Position numbers and translations under genes: made by a program | Part shown: in pieces, positions 9,101 through 18,773 of the stretch | Layout: each line of letters begins with the position of its first letter | Position numbering within the stretch: the stretch's first letter is position 1 | Notes under the pieces: generated by a model | The model's database searches: none | The model's input: the letters and a program-made list of their open reading frames with translations, nothing else | Told to the model about the DNA's origin: nothing | DNA from: Alicyclobacillus suci | GTDB taxonomy: Bacteria > Bacillota > Bacilli > Alicyclobacillales > Alicyclobacillaceae | Assembly: GCF_017329615.1 (NCBI RefSeq) | Contig: NZ_JAFMTW010000003.1 | Location: 97,971 to 161,970 of the forward strand | Direction of reading: 5' to 3' | DNA length: 64,000 bases

Positions 9101-9917
9101 TCGGGGATTTGAACGCATGGCGCGCCTGCAGAACAATATCCTTCGCGTCCTGCAACCACGCCGCATACTTGTCCACCTCGGGAATGGTCTCTGCTAACGT
9201 GTGCGCCAGTGCAAAATCGTTGTGTGCCATTTCCAGGTGTTCAAGCACCCAAGCTGAAAAGGCGTTGGCAAACGGCGTTTCACTCCACGGTCGATATGTA
9301 GAGGGATACGCTTGCGCGATTTCCTGTAACCAGGTTTCCGGATGTACTTGGCTGTTGGCCGCGTCATAGAGCCGCAGCAAAACTTTCGCCAGGTTTTTAT
9401 CATCGGCCAGCCGAAGCCCAATCATCATCTGTCGAATCGCCTGCGCGTCGCCAGAGTCGTCCGCCAACGCCCGCTCAATCACATGGTTTGCGACGTCTAT
9501 CGAAAGCAGCGCCTGCTCGTTCGCGTCGAGCAAGCGGAAATCCGGTGCCAAATCGAGATACAGAAGGTTTTGGCGCACGACCTCAAGACAAAAACTGTGA
9601 ATGGTCGAGATTTGCGCTTGCCACAGCGACGTCGACTGCCGACGCAACCGCTGTGCTGCAGTGGAATTGCCCATCTGACGATATTCCTGAATGCGCTCTT
9701 GGATTCGCACCGCGATGCGCTGACGCATCTCTCCGGCGGCCGCCTCCGTAAACGTCATCACCAAGATATTCTCCATGTTCAGGGCGGGGTCGGTTTCGAG
9801 CAGATGAAGGACCCGCTCAACGAGGACGGCCGTCTTCCCTGACCCTGCGCCCGCCGAAACAATCAGGTTCCGCTTGGTCGTCGTAATGGCGCTCGTCTGC
9901 GCTTGTGACCACTTCAT
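6144..9917 (-). CDS. addA: helicase-exonuclease AddAB, subunit AddA
   Basis: AddA is the helicase and 3'-strand nuclease subunit of the AddAB double-strand-break repair complex. It has 1257 residues. The Walker A motif AGAGSGKT is at residues 22-29. The UvrD/Rep motifs VDEYQDTSPIQ, GDVKQSIYRFR and LTENYRS follow. A late VMTIHRSKGLEYPVVF motif VI region is clear, and the C-terminal RecB-type nuclease has VIDYKTDHV. Its ATG overlaps the addB stop by 4 bases, which suggests translational coupling. It is the last gene of a four-gene repair operon. Confidence 0.97.
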   Translation of the reverse strand: MKWSQAQTSAITTTKRNLIVSAGAGSGKTAVLVERVLHLLETDPALNMENILVMTFTEAAAGEMRQRIAVRIQERIQEYRQMGNSTAAQRLRRQSTSLWQAQISTIHSFCLEVVRQNLLYLDLAPDFRLLDANEQALLSIDVANHVIERALADDSGDAQAIRQMMIGLRLADDKNLAKVLLRLYDAANSQVHPETWLQEIAQAYPSTYRPWSETPFANAFSAWVLEHLEMAHNDFALAHTLAETIPEVDKYAAWLQDAKDIVLQARHAFKSPTGTIDFDELAAAISRFTALKSPRSSYKGPELQQIKALRDEGIESMKVIVPVLARGVEGLSQDLVLLSPHIQTLCQLVQAVIAEMRRRKQAEGVIDFQDLEHLAFTALADEQSGALYRLQENYRHVFVDEYQDTSPIQDAIVDLATLDQDNLFAVGDVKQSIYRFRMAEPGLFLHRYGRYQAEDGGLAIDLTENYRSRDGVVHFVNFVFGQLFSPELTGFAYDKRARMVVGAAYPPADPSSPLVEVHFLDRSSALSENGQADNTDVARQESVKPFEDVDVSALEREARVVAKRIREMMEAEDVQVWDNKAGTNRKLAFGDIAVLLRSGRDALNTVVDVLQASGIPVSATTSTGFFEALEVQWLIACLSVIDNPRDDLQFVTLLRSPFVGWDENMLARVRLSSRRTLWDGVRSIARPDDEALDESQKRIRDADSVDRARAFLQQLETWRTFARQSSVVDTLYRVMEDVDYMRYVRGMSRGKIRKANVQKLLDLARAYDERTKFAGLYGFLQQWQREDEADLDLGAANVTEPDAVQVMTIHRSKGLEYPVVFVIDLGKQFRLTQDLLYVNRDVGIGAVAYDPHTHQRWRTVSSIAVTHAERRSTLAEEARVLYVAFTRARERLIVVGSTQNLARQVNKAVYAHGGQRQQLLAGAFTGAKSFMDWLLPIMLRHPRATALQQLVQSDSWDGHVFATEAENLALYVYDMNQVTASEPKRQDVDKGAEWAWDAIVARIAQQPRERATIRIVDRPDHALDVLFGKVSATDMRRLHVALMGDAPVRRRQAAASLLEDPAFVRPNAVTPREEGIAFHAFMQRFCISIDGDVASIAQEIERLLEEKQIDAKIAAALNIPQVASFLQSPLGRRMQKGLRVFREQPFFHRIDVPVDNGRRTVPIVAQGVIDCLVEEADGWLVIDYKTDHVDAANVTSAKREYEAQVATYLEALRPLTKAKPVQAFLYFVRPNIALEVESLSLPDIFVELLRRHRQQSE

Positions 9918-12900
9918 TTCTCTTCACCTTCCCCGGCGGATGAACTGACGATATCGTCGAACCGCTTGGCCAATAGCACGTGATACGACGAGCCGTGATC
10001 TAACGGTTCAAAGTGACAAACCTTGCGGAAGGAACACCTTGTGCACGCGCTGTCGTTGTGCGCCTGCAGATACGGTCGTACAGGCACCTTGCCCAAACTC
10101 AAGTCCGTCGCGATTTGTTCGATGCGCTCGCAGACAAACGCCACGGCATTCGCCCACTCCTCATCCGTCCAGACCTTCGCATGCTGGCGAAACGTTCCGT
10201 CTTTCTTAAACAAGTCACCAAAGAGTTCGGACTTGCCATCCGGGAAATTCCTATCCATCGCAGAAATCGCCGTGCCGTCTGCGTTAAAGTATCCTTCAGG
10301 CACATACGCCTTGCGCAAAGCCGACAATGCGGCCGCATCTGGCTCTGGAACTTCCGAGATGGCTGGCAGACTCAATAACGGCAAATAAAATGCACCCGCC
10401 GGGCGAACCTGTTTGCCCGTACGGCCCAGTTTTTGCTGGACCACCGCAAGATACACAATCAACTGCAACTGCAACCCGTAAAACATGCGAGTGGCATCGA
10501 GTTTCTGACTGCGACCACTCTTGTAATCAAAAATGCGGAACCAAGTAGTATCCCCATCTTCGTACACATCCAGACGGTCAACTCGCCCTCGAATCACCAC
10601 ATCCTCACCGTTGTTCAAATGGATGGTCAAGGGGGAACTATCGCTATCCTCAAACCCAAACGACCACTCTAGCTCGAACGGCTCATATGCGCCTTGCTTC
10701 GCCTGCAACCATAATACTTCCGCCACCGCATGCAGATAATTGCGCAAATCGGCCGCACGCGCCCCTAAAATTCCTCCTTGAAAATCCGCGTGCTGCCCTC
10801 GAGCCAACTGCTCCGCAAACACGCGTTCAGCCAGTTGCGTCATATCTGCCAACTGCAATTGCTCAAAGCGCACTTCCGCTCGGCGGTGCATATCGACCAG
10901 TTGAAACACCGTATCGTGCAGAAGGTTTCCAATATCTGCAGCAACCTTTGCCCGCGCCATGTCAGGATTCACCCGCAAGCCAAACCGAACAAAGTATTGA
11001 TAGGGACACGCGGCGTAATTCTCCAGACGATGCACACTCAATTTCAACGGGGAGCCATAGAGTTGCTTTACCAGTGCCGCTTCTATCTGACCTGTTGGCA
11101 GCGTGTGCGACAGCCCCGCAATCGCCCGCTGCAACCTGCGACTGCGTGCATCGGTTTCACCAAACCACGATACGATATCCAATAAATCGTGGCGGCCAAA
11201 CAATTCTTCCATATCGCCTTTATCTTTCGCTTGCGCAAAAATCTGCACCACCAAATCGAGCGCCACCGAAGATCTCATCACGTATAACGCGTCGTCAGCG
11301 GTTATTAGATTTCTACCTTCGTTCAGCGCATGTACCGGTTGTACCGGTGTGCCACAGGCATCACAAAGTCGTATCACATACGGGGACGGCCGCTGTTCCG
11401 TAGCGCCATGGGTTCGCGCGAAACTAATTGTCAAACGCTTGTTCGCCCGCGTAAACAGCAAATACGGCGTCAGTTGGTGAATCGCTGTCAATTCCCGGGT
11501 CGTGAAACCAATCGGAATACCAAACAATTGTGCAAACATATCCCGTTCGTCATCTTGTAGCAGCCCATTCGATTGCACGCGTTCAGGCAGCGCACGGTCA
11601 GATGCACCAACGACAAAGACGTAATCCTTCACCCAGGCGTGCGCATGTGTGTAAGGGCGAATCAACACGTCGTCAATGCCGCTGGGAATGGTCGATTGCC
11701 TCTCCTCCATCAATGCGGACGTGACAAGCTGAAACAAATCTTCGCGAACAAACTGAGCCTCGCCGCCCACATTCGCGAGGTCGTTTAAAAGCTGGACGGT
11801 CAACTGCCACGCCTGCTCATGCTGACTCGCCTGGAGCGGATTTTGATGGACATCTTCAAGCACGACCGACTCGGCGACAATCGATTTTGCGTTCACGGCC
11901 ATCAGCAGATCCCACAGTGCCCGTGCAAATGCGAGAGGCGTCAGGATTTCCGCTGAAACGGCTTCGTAAAACGGTTGAAAGAACGCCATCAAATACCTCC
12001 GCAGGCGATTGGCCCGTTCGTCTTCCTGCGTTGCAAACTCCATTGCATCAGCGGTTGAAGCCTGCTGCCGAAATATCCAGTCCTCCATCTGAAACCAGAC
12101 TTTCGCACCTGCGACGTCAGCGGCTTTCAAGTACATATCAAACCAGTCGACATCAGCCTGCTTGAGCCCATGAAAATCGGTTCGCAACAATCGCGCCATC
12201 GCATCTGTTGACAAATCTTCCACGACAGCCCGCAACGCCGCGAGCAAAAACCGTCCCAGCGCGTGCGCGGCAAGCGGTGGAAACGCATCTAAAGAATGCG
12301 GAATATCGTAACGCTTAAAGACGTCGTGTAGGCGCACGCCCTCCTCCTGAAGCGACGGAACCAACACGGCAATATCGCGAAACGCAACGTGCTCTTCCTC
12401 CACAAGGCGCAAAATTTCATCTGCGACGGCATGTGCCTCAGCCTCGTCATCTTCGGCCATCCATACCCGAAGCCCATCGGCTACACCGCTCGACGTCACC
12501 GACTCACCGCCGCGAAACACCTCTTCCAATTGGGACAGCGGCCGAATTTGTCGGACATCAGCGGTTATCGCCAACGCCTGTGACGTCCAAGAAACACCCT
12601 TTTGCTCGAGACACGCCGCCAACTGTAACGCACTATACAGGACACCAGGGAGATACTCGCGGCCGTAATTTTGAAAGTGCGGCAGCCAGTTGGACAATCG
12701 CTCAAACTGTGGCCAAAGCGCCGAAGCTTGTTTCACCCAATCCAATTCCTGATTCGTCCATGCGTCGGGGAGCACAAACGTAAAAGTACTTTGACTTGCA
12801 GTCGCCGCAATTTCCCCCATCAGCGCAACCTGATCAGACGTTAAACGATGAAACCCATCAAAATAGAACGTGGACTCAGCGAGCCAATTCACTTGCGGCA

Positions 12901-13504
12901 CAGCCGCTGTCGCCGCTGTGAGTAGCAGTGCCGGATCAAAAAATCCCTTTTCGCGAAGCCGTTCGCGATAGCGAATGTATAACAGACAAAGGTCGCGCAA
13001 CTTTCCGATAAGCGACTTACCAACCGTCATTTGTGCCCGAGGCACACCGACTGCAAGTGATGCTGCAGCCGACTCGAGGGCCCCCTCCATGGCAGCCAGA
13101 TTGACCTGGTACTGGGACATCTCATCAAAAGCGTCAAGCACCAGCTGATAAAATCCAACATTGGCTTGCGCGCGCTTGAGTGGACCAAGTTGCTCGCGCA
13201 ATTCCCGATAGACGTCAGCAAACAACATCTGCTTGCCGGACGCATTAATCGTTTGCTCATCACTGCCGCCGGCCGCTTGCCGAATTCGCTCCGCCAACCG
13301 CGTCAACGTAATGACTTCACAGCGCAGCGCCGACGGAATTTGCTCCATCAACATTTGCTCCGCAGCAAATGCCACATCATCTGGCACGACCCAGAACAAA
13401 GTGGGTCCAATTGGCGCCTGTTCTGTCAACCTCTGCATATCCGCGACGACACTGTGAGATTTGCCACTACCCGTCGGGCCAAACCAAAACCGAACATCGG
13501 CCAC
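9914..13504 (-). CDS. addB: helicase-exonuclease AddAB, subunit AddB
   Basis: AddB carries the 5'-strand nuclease and the Chi-recognition function of AddAB. It has 1196 residues. The Walker A motif GPTGSGKS is at residues 9-16. A RecB-type nuclease motif, FRIFDYKSGRSQ, lies in the C-terminal third. The Fe-S cluster cysteines are present: one in NYAACPYQYF and three in CTRCSFRKVC near the C-terminus. The gene begins 18 bases after the stop of the SbcC/YhaN-like gene and overlaps addA by 4 bases. Confidence 0.97.
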   Translation of the reverse strand: MADVRFWFGPTGSGKSHSVVADMQRLTEQAPIGPTLFWVVPDDVAFAAEQMLMEQIPSALRCEVITLTRLAERIRQAAGGSDEQTINASGKQMLFADVYRELREQLGPLKRAQANVGFYQLVLDAFDEMSQYQVNLAAMEGALESAAASLAVGVPRAQMTVGKSLIGKLRDLCLLYIRYRERLREKGFFDPALLLTAATAAVPQVNWLAESTFYFDGFHRLTSDQVALMGEIAATASQSTFTFVLPDAWTNQELDWVKQASALWPQFERLSNWLPHFQNYGREYLPGVLYSALQLAACLEQKGVSWTSQALAITADVRQIRPLSQLEEVFRGGESVTSSGVADGLRVWMAEDDEAEAHAVADEILRLVEEEHVAFRDIAVLVPSLQEEGVRLHDVFKRYDIPHSLDAFPPLAAHALGRFLLAALRAVVEDLSTDAMARLLRTDFHGLKQADVDWFDMYLKAADVAGAKVWFQMEDWIFRQQASTADAMEFATQEDERANRLRRYLMAFFQPFYEAVSAEILTPLAFARALWDLLMAVNAKSIVAESVVLEDVHQNPLQASQHEQAWQLTVQLLNDLANVGGEAQFVREDLFQLVTSALMEERQSTIPSGIDDVLIRPYTHAHAWVKDYVFVVGASDRALPERVQSNGLLQDDERDMFAQLFGIPIGFTTRELTAIHQLTPYLLFTRANKRLTISFARTHGATEQRPSPYVIRLCDACGTPVQPVHALNEGRNLITADDALYVMRSSVALDLVVQIFAQAKDKGDMEELFGRHDLLDIVSWFGETDARSRRLQRAIAGLSHTLPTGQIEAALVKQLYGSPLKLSVHRLENYAACPYQYFVRFGLRVNPDMARAKVAADIGNLLHDTVFQLVDMHRRAEVRFEQLQLADMTQLAERVFAEQLARGQHADFQGGILGARAADLRNYLHAVAEVLWLQAKQGAYEPFELEWSFGFEDSDSSPLTIHLNNGEDVVIRGRVDRLDVYEDGDTTWFRIFDYKSGRSQKLDATRMFYGLQLQLIVYLAVVQQKLGRTGKQVRPAGAFYLPLLSLPAISEVPEPDAAALSALRKAYVPEGYFNADGTAISAMDRNFPDGKSELFGDLFKKDGTFRQHAKVWTDEEWANAVAFVCERIEQIATDLSLGKVPVRPYLQAHNDSACTRCSFRKVCHFEPLDHGSSYHVLLAKRFDDIVSSSAGEGEEK

Positions 13505-13522
13505 TCTGTATTCCTCACTTTC

Positions 13523-16500
13523 TCACTGCATCGGCAGTACGTGCACATCAGGTTTTTGCTGAATGTCGTCGAGCAAGCGCTCGTGACAAGTCAGGTACAA
13601 TATCGGCTGTTGTTGCGCCTCCTCGGCGAGTAATGCCAATACCCGACCCGCGCGCGTATCGTCAAAGTTCACGAGCGGGTCATCCAAAATCACTGGCAAA
13701 ATTACACCTCGCTCGCGATACTGCCGGATAACTGCCAAGCGCAACGCGAGGTACACTTGTTCGCGCGTACCTCTGGACACGTCGGACAGCGCGAACGCTT
13801 GTCCAGCAGCATCGACTAAATACACATTTTCCAAGCCGCTCGAACCGAGCGGTACCCTTAGCGCACAATAACGGCCATCCGTAATGCGGGCCAGATAATC
13901 CGATGCGTTGGCCAGTAATGGCGACGACTGATGCGCTTCCACAACCATTCTGGCGCGGACGCTCAGCGCCTTGGCGATAGCTTGGGCGGCGAATTCCGCC
14001 TTTAAAGCTGCAATGTCCGCCTCCAACTGCTCCGCTTGCCAGCGCAGTGCACGACCTTGTTCCCCGAAACGGCTCATCTCCAGAGAATGGTCTAGCGACC
14101 ACAGTTCCTCCTGTAGCGCCGCAACGCGCGCACGTTTCTGTTCTACCTCATCTTCGGCTGCGATAAGCGCCTCTTGCAAGGCCGACAAGGACGAACGCGC
14201 GGCCATTTGTACCACTCGAAACGCCGCCGTTTCGCCACTGCACTGCACCACTAGCGCCTGCAGTGCACGTTCACGACGCACTTGTAACGCCCGCCGGTGC
14301 GCCTCGCGCTCCATGCAACGTTCATACCCATCCCTGTCATCGACGCCAAACTGCCGATAGACTTCATGAATCTGCTGTTCGACCGCAATCATCTGCTCCT
14401 CTATCATTTGCAACTCAACTAGCCAGGCGTCGAGCTGCTCCGTCAGCCTGGCGCACTCAGCGTTCGCCTCAACCCCCGACGCGACAATCTGACTCAATCG
14501 GTTAAGTGTCTCCTGCAGCGCCTCGACCGCCCATTGCGCTGCCGTCGAGGCATCAAGATTTTGGCGCGCCGCTTCTAAGGCCACTGCGAAACCTGCATCA
14601 TGCGCCGGATGGATGATGTCGAGCCAAGATTGCGCTGCCTGCAGTTCTGCGTGCACGTGCTGGCCTAGTTGTTGCACAGCTCGACACGTTTCCTCTACCT
14701 CCGCGCGCCAACGCGTCACATTGCGTGCAGCCTCTGCAAACTGCGCCCAATCTGCAGCCATCCACAATTCCATCGGAAAGTTTGCGTCGTTGAGCGCGGC
14801 TTTGTACTGGTTCGCTACCGCTTGTAGCTCATTTGTCGCCACCTGCCACTCCGTGTCCCGCAGCCGTCGACGATAGGCGGCTTCTTCATAACTACCGAGC
14901 AGCGACTTCACGCGTTCAAGCCGTTGGCGTTCTAGCTCTGTCTCCTGAATGTAAGCCAAGATGTCCGCCAACACATCATCCACTGAATCGACGTGTACAG
15001 GCCCTTTCCAACGCGTCATATAAGGCGGTTTCTTCGCATAATTGCCACCCAATTCACGTGAAAGACGGCTGTTGAAACCCATACCGAGCAGTGTCAGCGC
15101 CAGCGCGATCGCAAACACGAAGACACTCACAAAATTGCCTTTCACCCATTCAAAGACAAGACCAGCGCCCAAGGCGGCGAGAATAGCAGTGCGCATCCCT
15201 AACTCACGAAAATCCCCAGCAGTTTCTCGGGGCTGCCGAACCATCTCGTCACGCCACGCGCGCAACCGTTCAAAATCCCCGCGATAACCACTTTCTATCT
15301 CGCGCAATTGAACCGCTCGTTCCTCTATCGCCGCCCGGGCGTGCGACTCACTTGAATAATCCGCACCCACCGCCTCGCGAAAGACCTCGCGTTGTTCTGC
15401 CTCCCACGCGCGCGCTGCATCCCGCTGACGACTCGCTTCCATCTCTGTGGCCACCGCGCGGCTGTAGGCATCTGCAAGCCGATAAAGCGCATCATTCGGG
15501 GTCATTTCGGCAAGTCGTGCCACCGCATCCGCTGCTAGATTCGACGGTAATGACGCCCGCGCACGAGCCAATTGCGCCTTCGCATGTCGAACAGCCTCTT
15601 GACGCGCTATCCACTCGCGAATCGATTGCTCTAACGCTTGGACTCGCAACTGCCAAGCCTGCACATCCCCTTGCAGTTCTGCATCAGCAGCTTTTCTCTG
15701 CATTTGGTGAAGGCGATGCTCATGCGTCGTTTTTCGCGTGAGCAGATGCTGACGCTTGTCCGCCAACCCAGCCTGCTGCTCAAGCCACGTCGGAACCTGT
15801 ACCCAAAACTCGTAGTTTCCTGCCGGTACAGGGCCAAGCGCAGCCATCTTCGCCTCATTTTCCAGCAGTTCCTGTACCGCGTCATAGGCTGAGACCACGC
15901 GCTCAAGATGGTCGCGTCGCTGTTCACTGGCCAAAAGCAAGTTCCGTACATCCACCAACTCACGCTCCACCTCGTCCCGGTGTCGCAGAGTCTGACGGTA
16001 CCACCCAGCCCTATCGGGCGAAGTTTGCAATGCTTCAGCCACTTCCCGATGCGCCCGCAATACCTGATTCAACCGCGGCCGACTCGCACGCCGACTCGGA
16101 TTGAAAATTTCACCGGCCGCCTTCTCGGTGGCCGCCTCCAATTCATAAGGGTTGATTAAAAGGGCGCGTAAACCAAACAACTGCGAAATCAGCGCATTCG
16201 GTTTCTCCGAAAAAGCAACCAAATCTGCCAATTGGAGTGTAAAAAACGTCTCGTACAACACTTGCTCAACCTGTGCGAATTCCGGAAACCACGCAGCAAG
16301 TTCTCCCTGGCCAGTACCTTTCTTCCCGTCCTCTCCAGTGAGTCGCGGTGCCGCCCGTCGCCCGAGACTCCTCTCCAATGTGACAAGTTTCCCGGACTCT
16401 TGGCGCAACTGCAACCGAACATGTGCCCCAGGCCGCACCGGCGTGGTTCCTTCCGCCAATCGCGCCACACCGAATAAGCCGCCACGAATCGCCGCTAGCA

Positions 16501-16618
16501 TGCTACTCTTTCCCGCCTCGTTGCGACCATAAAGCACCTGAAGACCCTGACTGTGAAAGGTGACTGAAAAGTCCCGGTACGGACCTACATGGTCAATCCA
16601 CAGGCCCTGCAGCCGCAT
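13523..16618 (-). CDS. SbcC/YhaN-like AAA ATPase
   Basis: This is a Rad50/SbcC-like ATPase of the YhaN type, 1031 residues. Walker A GRNEAGKS is at residues 31-38. An ABC-type signature (LSDVSRGTREQ) and Walker B (ILDDPLVNFDD) are near the C-terminus, and the middle consists of long coiled coils. Two hydrophobic segments lie in the middle, around AILAALGAGLVF and VFVFAIALALTLLG, so the protein may be membrane-tethered. It overlaps the upstream nuclease gene by 26 bases. The two probably form an SbcCD-like nuclease pair. Confidence 0.88.
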   Translation of the reverse strand: MRLQGLWIDHVGPYRDFSVTFHSQGLQVLYGRNEAGKSSMLAAIRGGLFGVARLAEGTTPVRPGAHVRLQLRQESGKLVTLERSLGRRAAPRLTGEDGKKGTGQGELAAWFPEFAQVEQVLYETFFTLQLADLVAFSEKPNALISQLFGLRALLINPYELEAATEKAAGEIFNPSRRASRPRLNQVLRAHREVAEALQTSPDRAGWYRQTLRHRDEVERELVDVRNLLLASEQRRDHLERVVSAYDAVQELLENEAKMAALGPVPAGNYEFWVQVPTWLEQQAGLADKRQHLLTRKTTHEHRLHQMQRKAADAELQGDVQAWQLRVQALEQSIREWIARQEAVRHAKAQLARARASLPSNLAADAVARLAEMTPNDALYRLADAYSRAVATEMEASRQRDAARAWEAEQREVFREAVGADYSSESHARAAIEERAVQLREIESGYRGDFERLRAWRDEMVRQPRETAGDFRELGMRTAILAALGAGLVFEWVKGNFVSVFVFAIALALTLLGMGFNSRLSRELGGNYAKKPPYMTRWKGPVHVDSVDDVLADILAYIQETELERQRLERVKSLLGSYEEAAYRRRLRDTEWQVATNELQAVANQYKAALNDANFPMELWMAADWAQFAEAARNVTRWRAEVEETCRAVQQLGQHVHAELQAAQSWLDIIHPAHDAGFAVALEAARQNLDASTAAQWAVEALQETLNRLSQIVASGVEANAECARLTEQLDAWLVELQMIEEQMIAVEQQIHEVYRQFGVDDRDGYERCMEREAHRRALQVRRERALQALVVQCSGETAAFRVVQMAARSSLSALQEALIAAEDEVEQKRARVAALQEELWSLDHSLEMSRFGEQGRALRWQAEQLEADIAALKAEFAAQAIAKALSVRARMVVEAHQSSPLLANASDYLARITDGRYCALRVPLGSSGLENVYLVDAAGQAFALSDVSRGTREQVYLALRLAVIRQYRERGVILPVILDDPLVNFDDTRAGRVLALLAEEAQQQPILYLTCHERLLDDIQQKPDVHVLPMQ

Positions 16619-17885
16619 GCATACCCCTCCATTCTACCAGTTCCAAATCGTCCTGTTGGGGGTGCATATGGCTTAACAGAATTTGGCGAACCCGCTGCAT
16701 CACACCCTCCGAATCCTGTTTTAATGCCTCCGCGACGAGGGCACACTCGCTTTCCTTCCAGCCGCCGTCGGCAAGCAGCCCAAACACCGCCTTAGGCTCC
16801 AACTCTGCCTGCCGCAACAACTGAAGCAACTGTCCGACATAACTGTCAGACGTCTCCCACACGCCAAAGTCGACGTCTGGTTCCACCGCGCTGGTATAGC
16901 GGTGGAACCAGACTGCAAGTGACTCATCATCGGCCGCATGCTGAAAAATCGCCTTAGTTTCCGGCAAATTGAGGCTATTGTGCAAAGAACTGCGCCCCGA
17001 CAAACAAAGATGGACAAGTCGCAACACAGTATCTCCTTTTAACTCCGCTGCGACAGCCCCCCACACGTCGTCAATGGTCGTCATGTCACTCACATCCACG
17101 TCGACACGCTGCCATTCCACCATCGAAAACGGCAAAAAAGTGTGTGTCAAATGCAAATGGTCATCCCATGTCAGCAGAATCGCCCCATGCGAACCCATCT
17201 CACCCATATCACGCCCCTGTGGTGCGCCAGGATAACCGACAAACGGCCGGCGCTCACGCAATACGTGATGGCGATGAATATGTCCAAGCGCCCATGCGTC
17301 AAAATCAGACTGACGCACCACCTCTTCCAGCGATGCAGCGGCGTAGGGCGCGTGTGCCCCATACGATCCGCCAATTTGCCCATGGTACATCGCTATCGCG
17401 ATATCTGCCTCGGGCAACCGCTGAAACTCACCCACTTTCGATCCGTACAACTCCCGCGAACCGTAGCTGAACCCTGAAAACTGCACTTGATAACCCTGCA
17501 ACGGCAACATGAGGTCGCACACGGATTCCCCATGCACCCGTCCGCCCAGAACGTGTACGCTGTCGGGCCACTGAAACAAAGCTGGCGCACCTGCCGGGTC
17601 GTGGTTACCGTGCGTGAGAACCACTGGAATGCCATGATTAGCCAGGCGCCGAAACTGGCGATACACATCATATTGAACACTCACAGGTGGGTCTGTCCCG
17701 TCGAACAAATCTCCCACAATCATCACGACATCCACCTGCGCGTCGATAGCGTAATCCACCAATCGCGCTAGAATCGTATCCACTGCTTGCCGCAATGTTT
17801 TTGCCACCTGTTCCGGCAACGCCTCGGCGGCGACCCGCAGCGGCGTCCCCATATGTAAATCCGCTGTATGGAGAATGCGCAACAC
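16593..17885 (-). CDS. SbcD/YhaO-like DNA repair exonuclease
   Basis: This is a Mre11/SbcD-type calcineurin-like phosphoesterase of about 430 residues. Metal-binding motifs are seen in order: HTADLHMG, VGDLFDG, LTHGNHDP and ALGHIHRHH. I chose the GTG at 17885, preceded by AGGTG, because the protein then starts directly at the first beta-strand (VLRILHTADLH). The open frame reaches farther upstream but without family-like sequence. It heads the operon with the YhaN-like ATPase, addB and addA. It is divergent from the split MFS gene. Confidence 0.9.
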   Translation of the reverse strand: MLRILHTADLHMGTPLRVAAEALPEQVAKTLRQAVDTILARLVDYAIDAQVDVVMIVGDLFDGTDPPVSVQYDVYRQFRRLANHGIPVVLTHGNHDPAGAPALFQWPDSVHVLGGRVHGESVCDLMLPLQGYQVQFSGFSYGSRELYGSKVGEFQRLPEADIAIAMYHGQIGGSYGAHAPYAAASLEEVVRQSDFDAWALGHIHRHHVLRERRPFVGYPGAPQGRDMGEMGSHGAILLTWDDHLHLTHTFLPFSMVEWQRVDVDVSDMTTIDDVWGAVAAELKGDTVLRLVHLCLSGRSSLHNSLNLPETKAIFQHAADDESLAVWFHRYTSAVEPDVDFGVWETSDSYVGQLLQLLRQAELEPKAVFGLLADGGWKESECALVAEALKQDSEGVMQRVRQILLSHMHPQQDDLELVEWRGMHAAAGPVD

Positions 17886-17958
17886 GAATTCACCTACTCT
17901 CTCACAAACATACGTTCGCATGCTGCATGAGAAAGGATTCGACGTCCATCCCAAAATT

Positions 17959-17980
17959 CCTTGTGTGCGTATGCACAAGG
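17959..17980. promoter_or_regulatory. operator-like inverted repeat
   Basis: CCTTGTG and CACAAGG form a 7-bp dyad with an 8-base spacer. It lies in the divergent region between the repair operon and the MFS gene, about 55 bases upstream of the MFS start. No regulator gene is adjacent. Confidence 0.35.
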
Positions 17981-18034
17981 CATCCGCGGAACTCATATAT
18001 GGGTCTAGGAGTTCTTTGAGAGGAGCGTGCGTAC

Positions 18035-18720
18035 ATGGCGAGTACACCGATAGTGCAGCCCAAGCAGGTTTCTGCTGCACGAATACTCACTTCGTCTGGA
18101 TTTGGCTTGCTGTTCGACTCGTTCGATGTCGGACTTTTGTCGTATGTGCTCGTGTCGCTTGCCAAGGAATGGCATCTTTCGACGACCGTCACAGGCTTCA
18201 TTGGCAGCGTCAGTTCTATTGGTATGGCAGTCGGATCGGCATTTGCCGGTTCGCTCGCCGACAAATTCGGACGGCGCAGTATCTTCTTATTCACTTTACT
18301 CATTTACAGTATCGCGACAGGGCTCTCAGCCTTCGCAGCAGGAGTCGGTCTGTTTATTCTCCTGCGTTTCTTCGTGGGCTTAGGACTCGGGGGGGAATTG
18401 CCCGTGGCCACCACATATGTTCTGGAATCTTCACCAGACGATGTCCGCGGCCGACGCGTCGTATTCCTGGAAATGTTTTGGGCATTTGGATCTCTCATCG
18501 CGGCGCTCGTGTCCTTTTTTGTCATTCCCTCCGCAGGCTGGCGCGTCGTATTTCTCATCGGCGCCATTCCAGCACTCTACACGATTGTCCTGCGCTTCGC
18601 TCTGCCGGAGACACCAAGGTACACGCGCCTTGCCAAACGCCCCTCGATGGCGACTGCGCTCAAGCAAGTCTGGACAAACGGCATGGCCCGCCGGTCCGCC
18701 GTTACCTGGATTTTGTGGTT
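18035..18720 (+). pseudogene. MFS transporter, 5' half (interrupted by integrative element)
   Basis: This is the N-terminal half of a major facilitator superfamily transporter. The ATG at 18035 follows GAGAGGAG. Six membrane segments are visible, with an RxGRR-type loop (DKFGRRS) between segments 2 and 3. The first 228 codons plus TT of codon 229 belong to the transporter. The frame then continues for 38 foreign codons into the element and stops at 18835. Joined to 28396-28924, it gives an uninterrupted 404-residue, 12-segment protein. The style resembles NiaP/YceI-type or aromatic-acid transporters, but the substrate is unknown. Confidence 0.92.
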
Positions 18721-18744
18721 CCACAACATCCGGCTAGGGGTATT
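18695..18744 (+). other. attL, left recombination junction
   Basis: 24 bases of MFS coding sequence, the TT crossover at 18719-18720, then 24 bases of element end. The element side has an inner arm CCACAACATCCGG and the outer arm CTAGGGGTATT (18734-18744), which is the exact reverse complement of AATACCCCTAG at the right end. TGGTT is common to both junctions. Confidence 0.9.
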
Positions 18745-18773
18745 GTCAGTCAAAGTCGTTCTGGAAACGGCGT

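Noticed and set aside
10687..11403. 238-codon plus-strand frame opposite addB
   Set aside because: Antisense shadow of a well-supported gene; composition rich in Pro, Ser and Ala with no motif.
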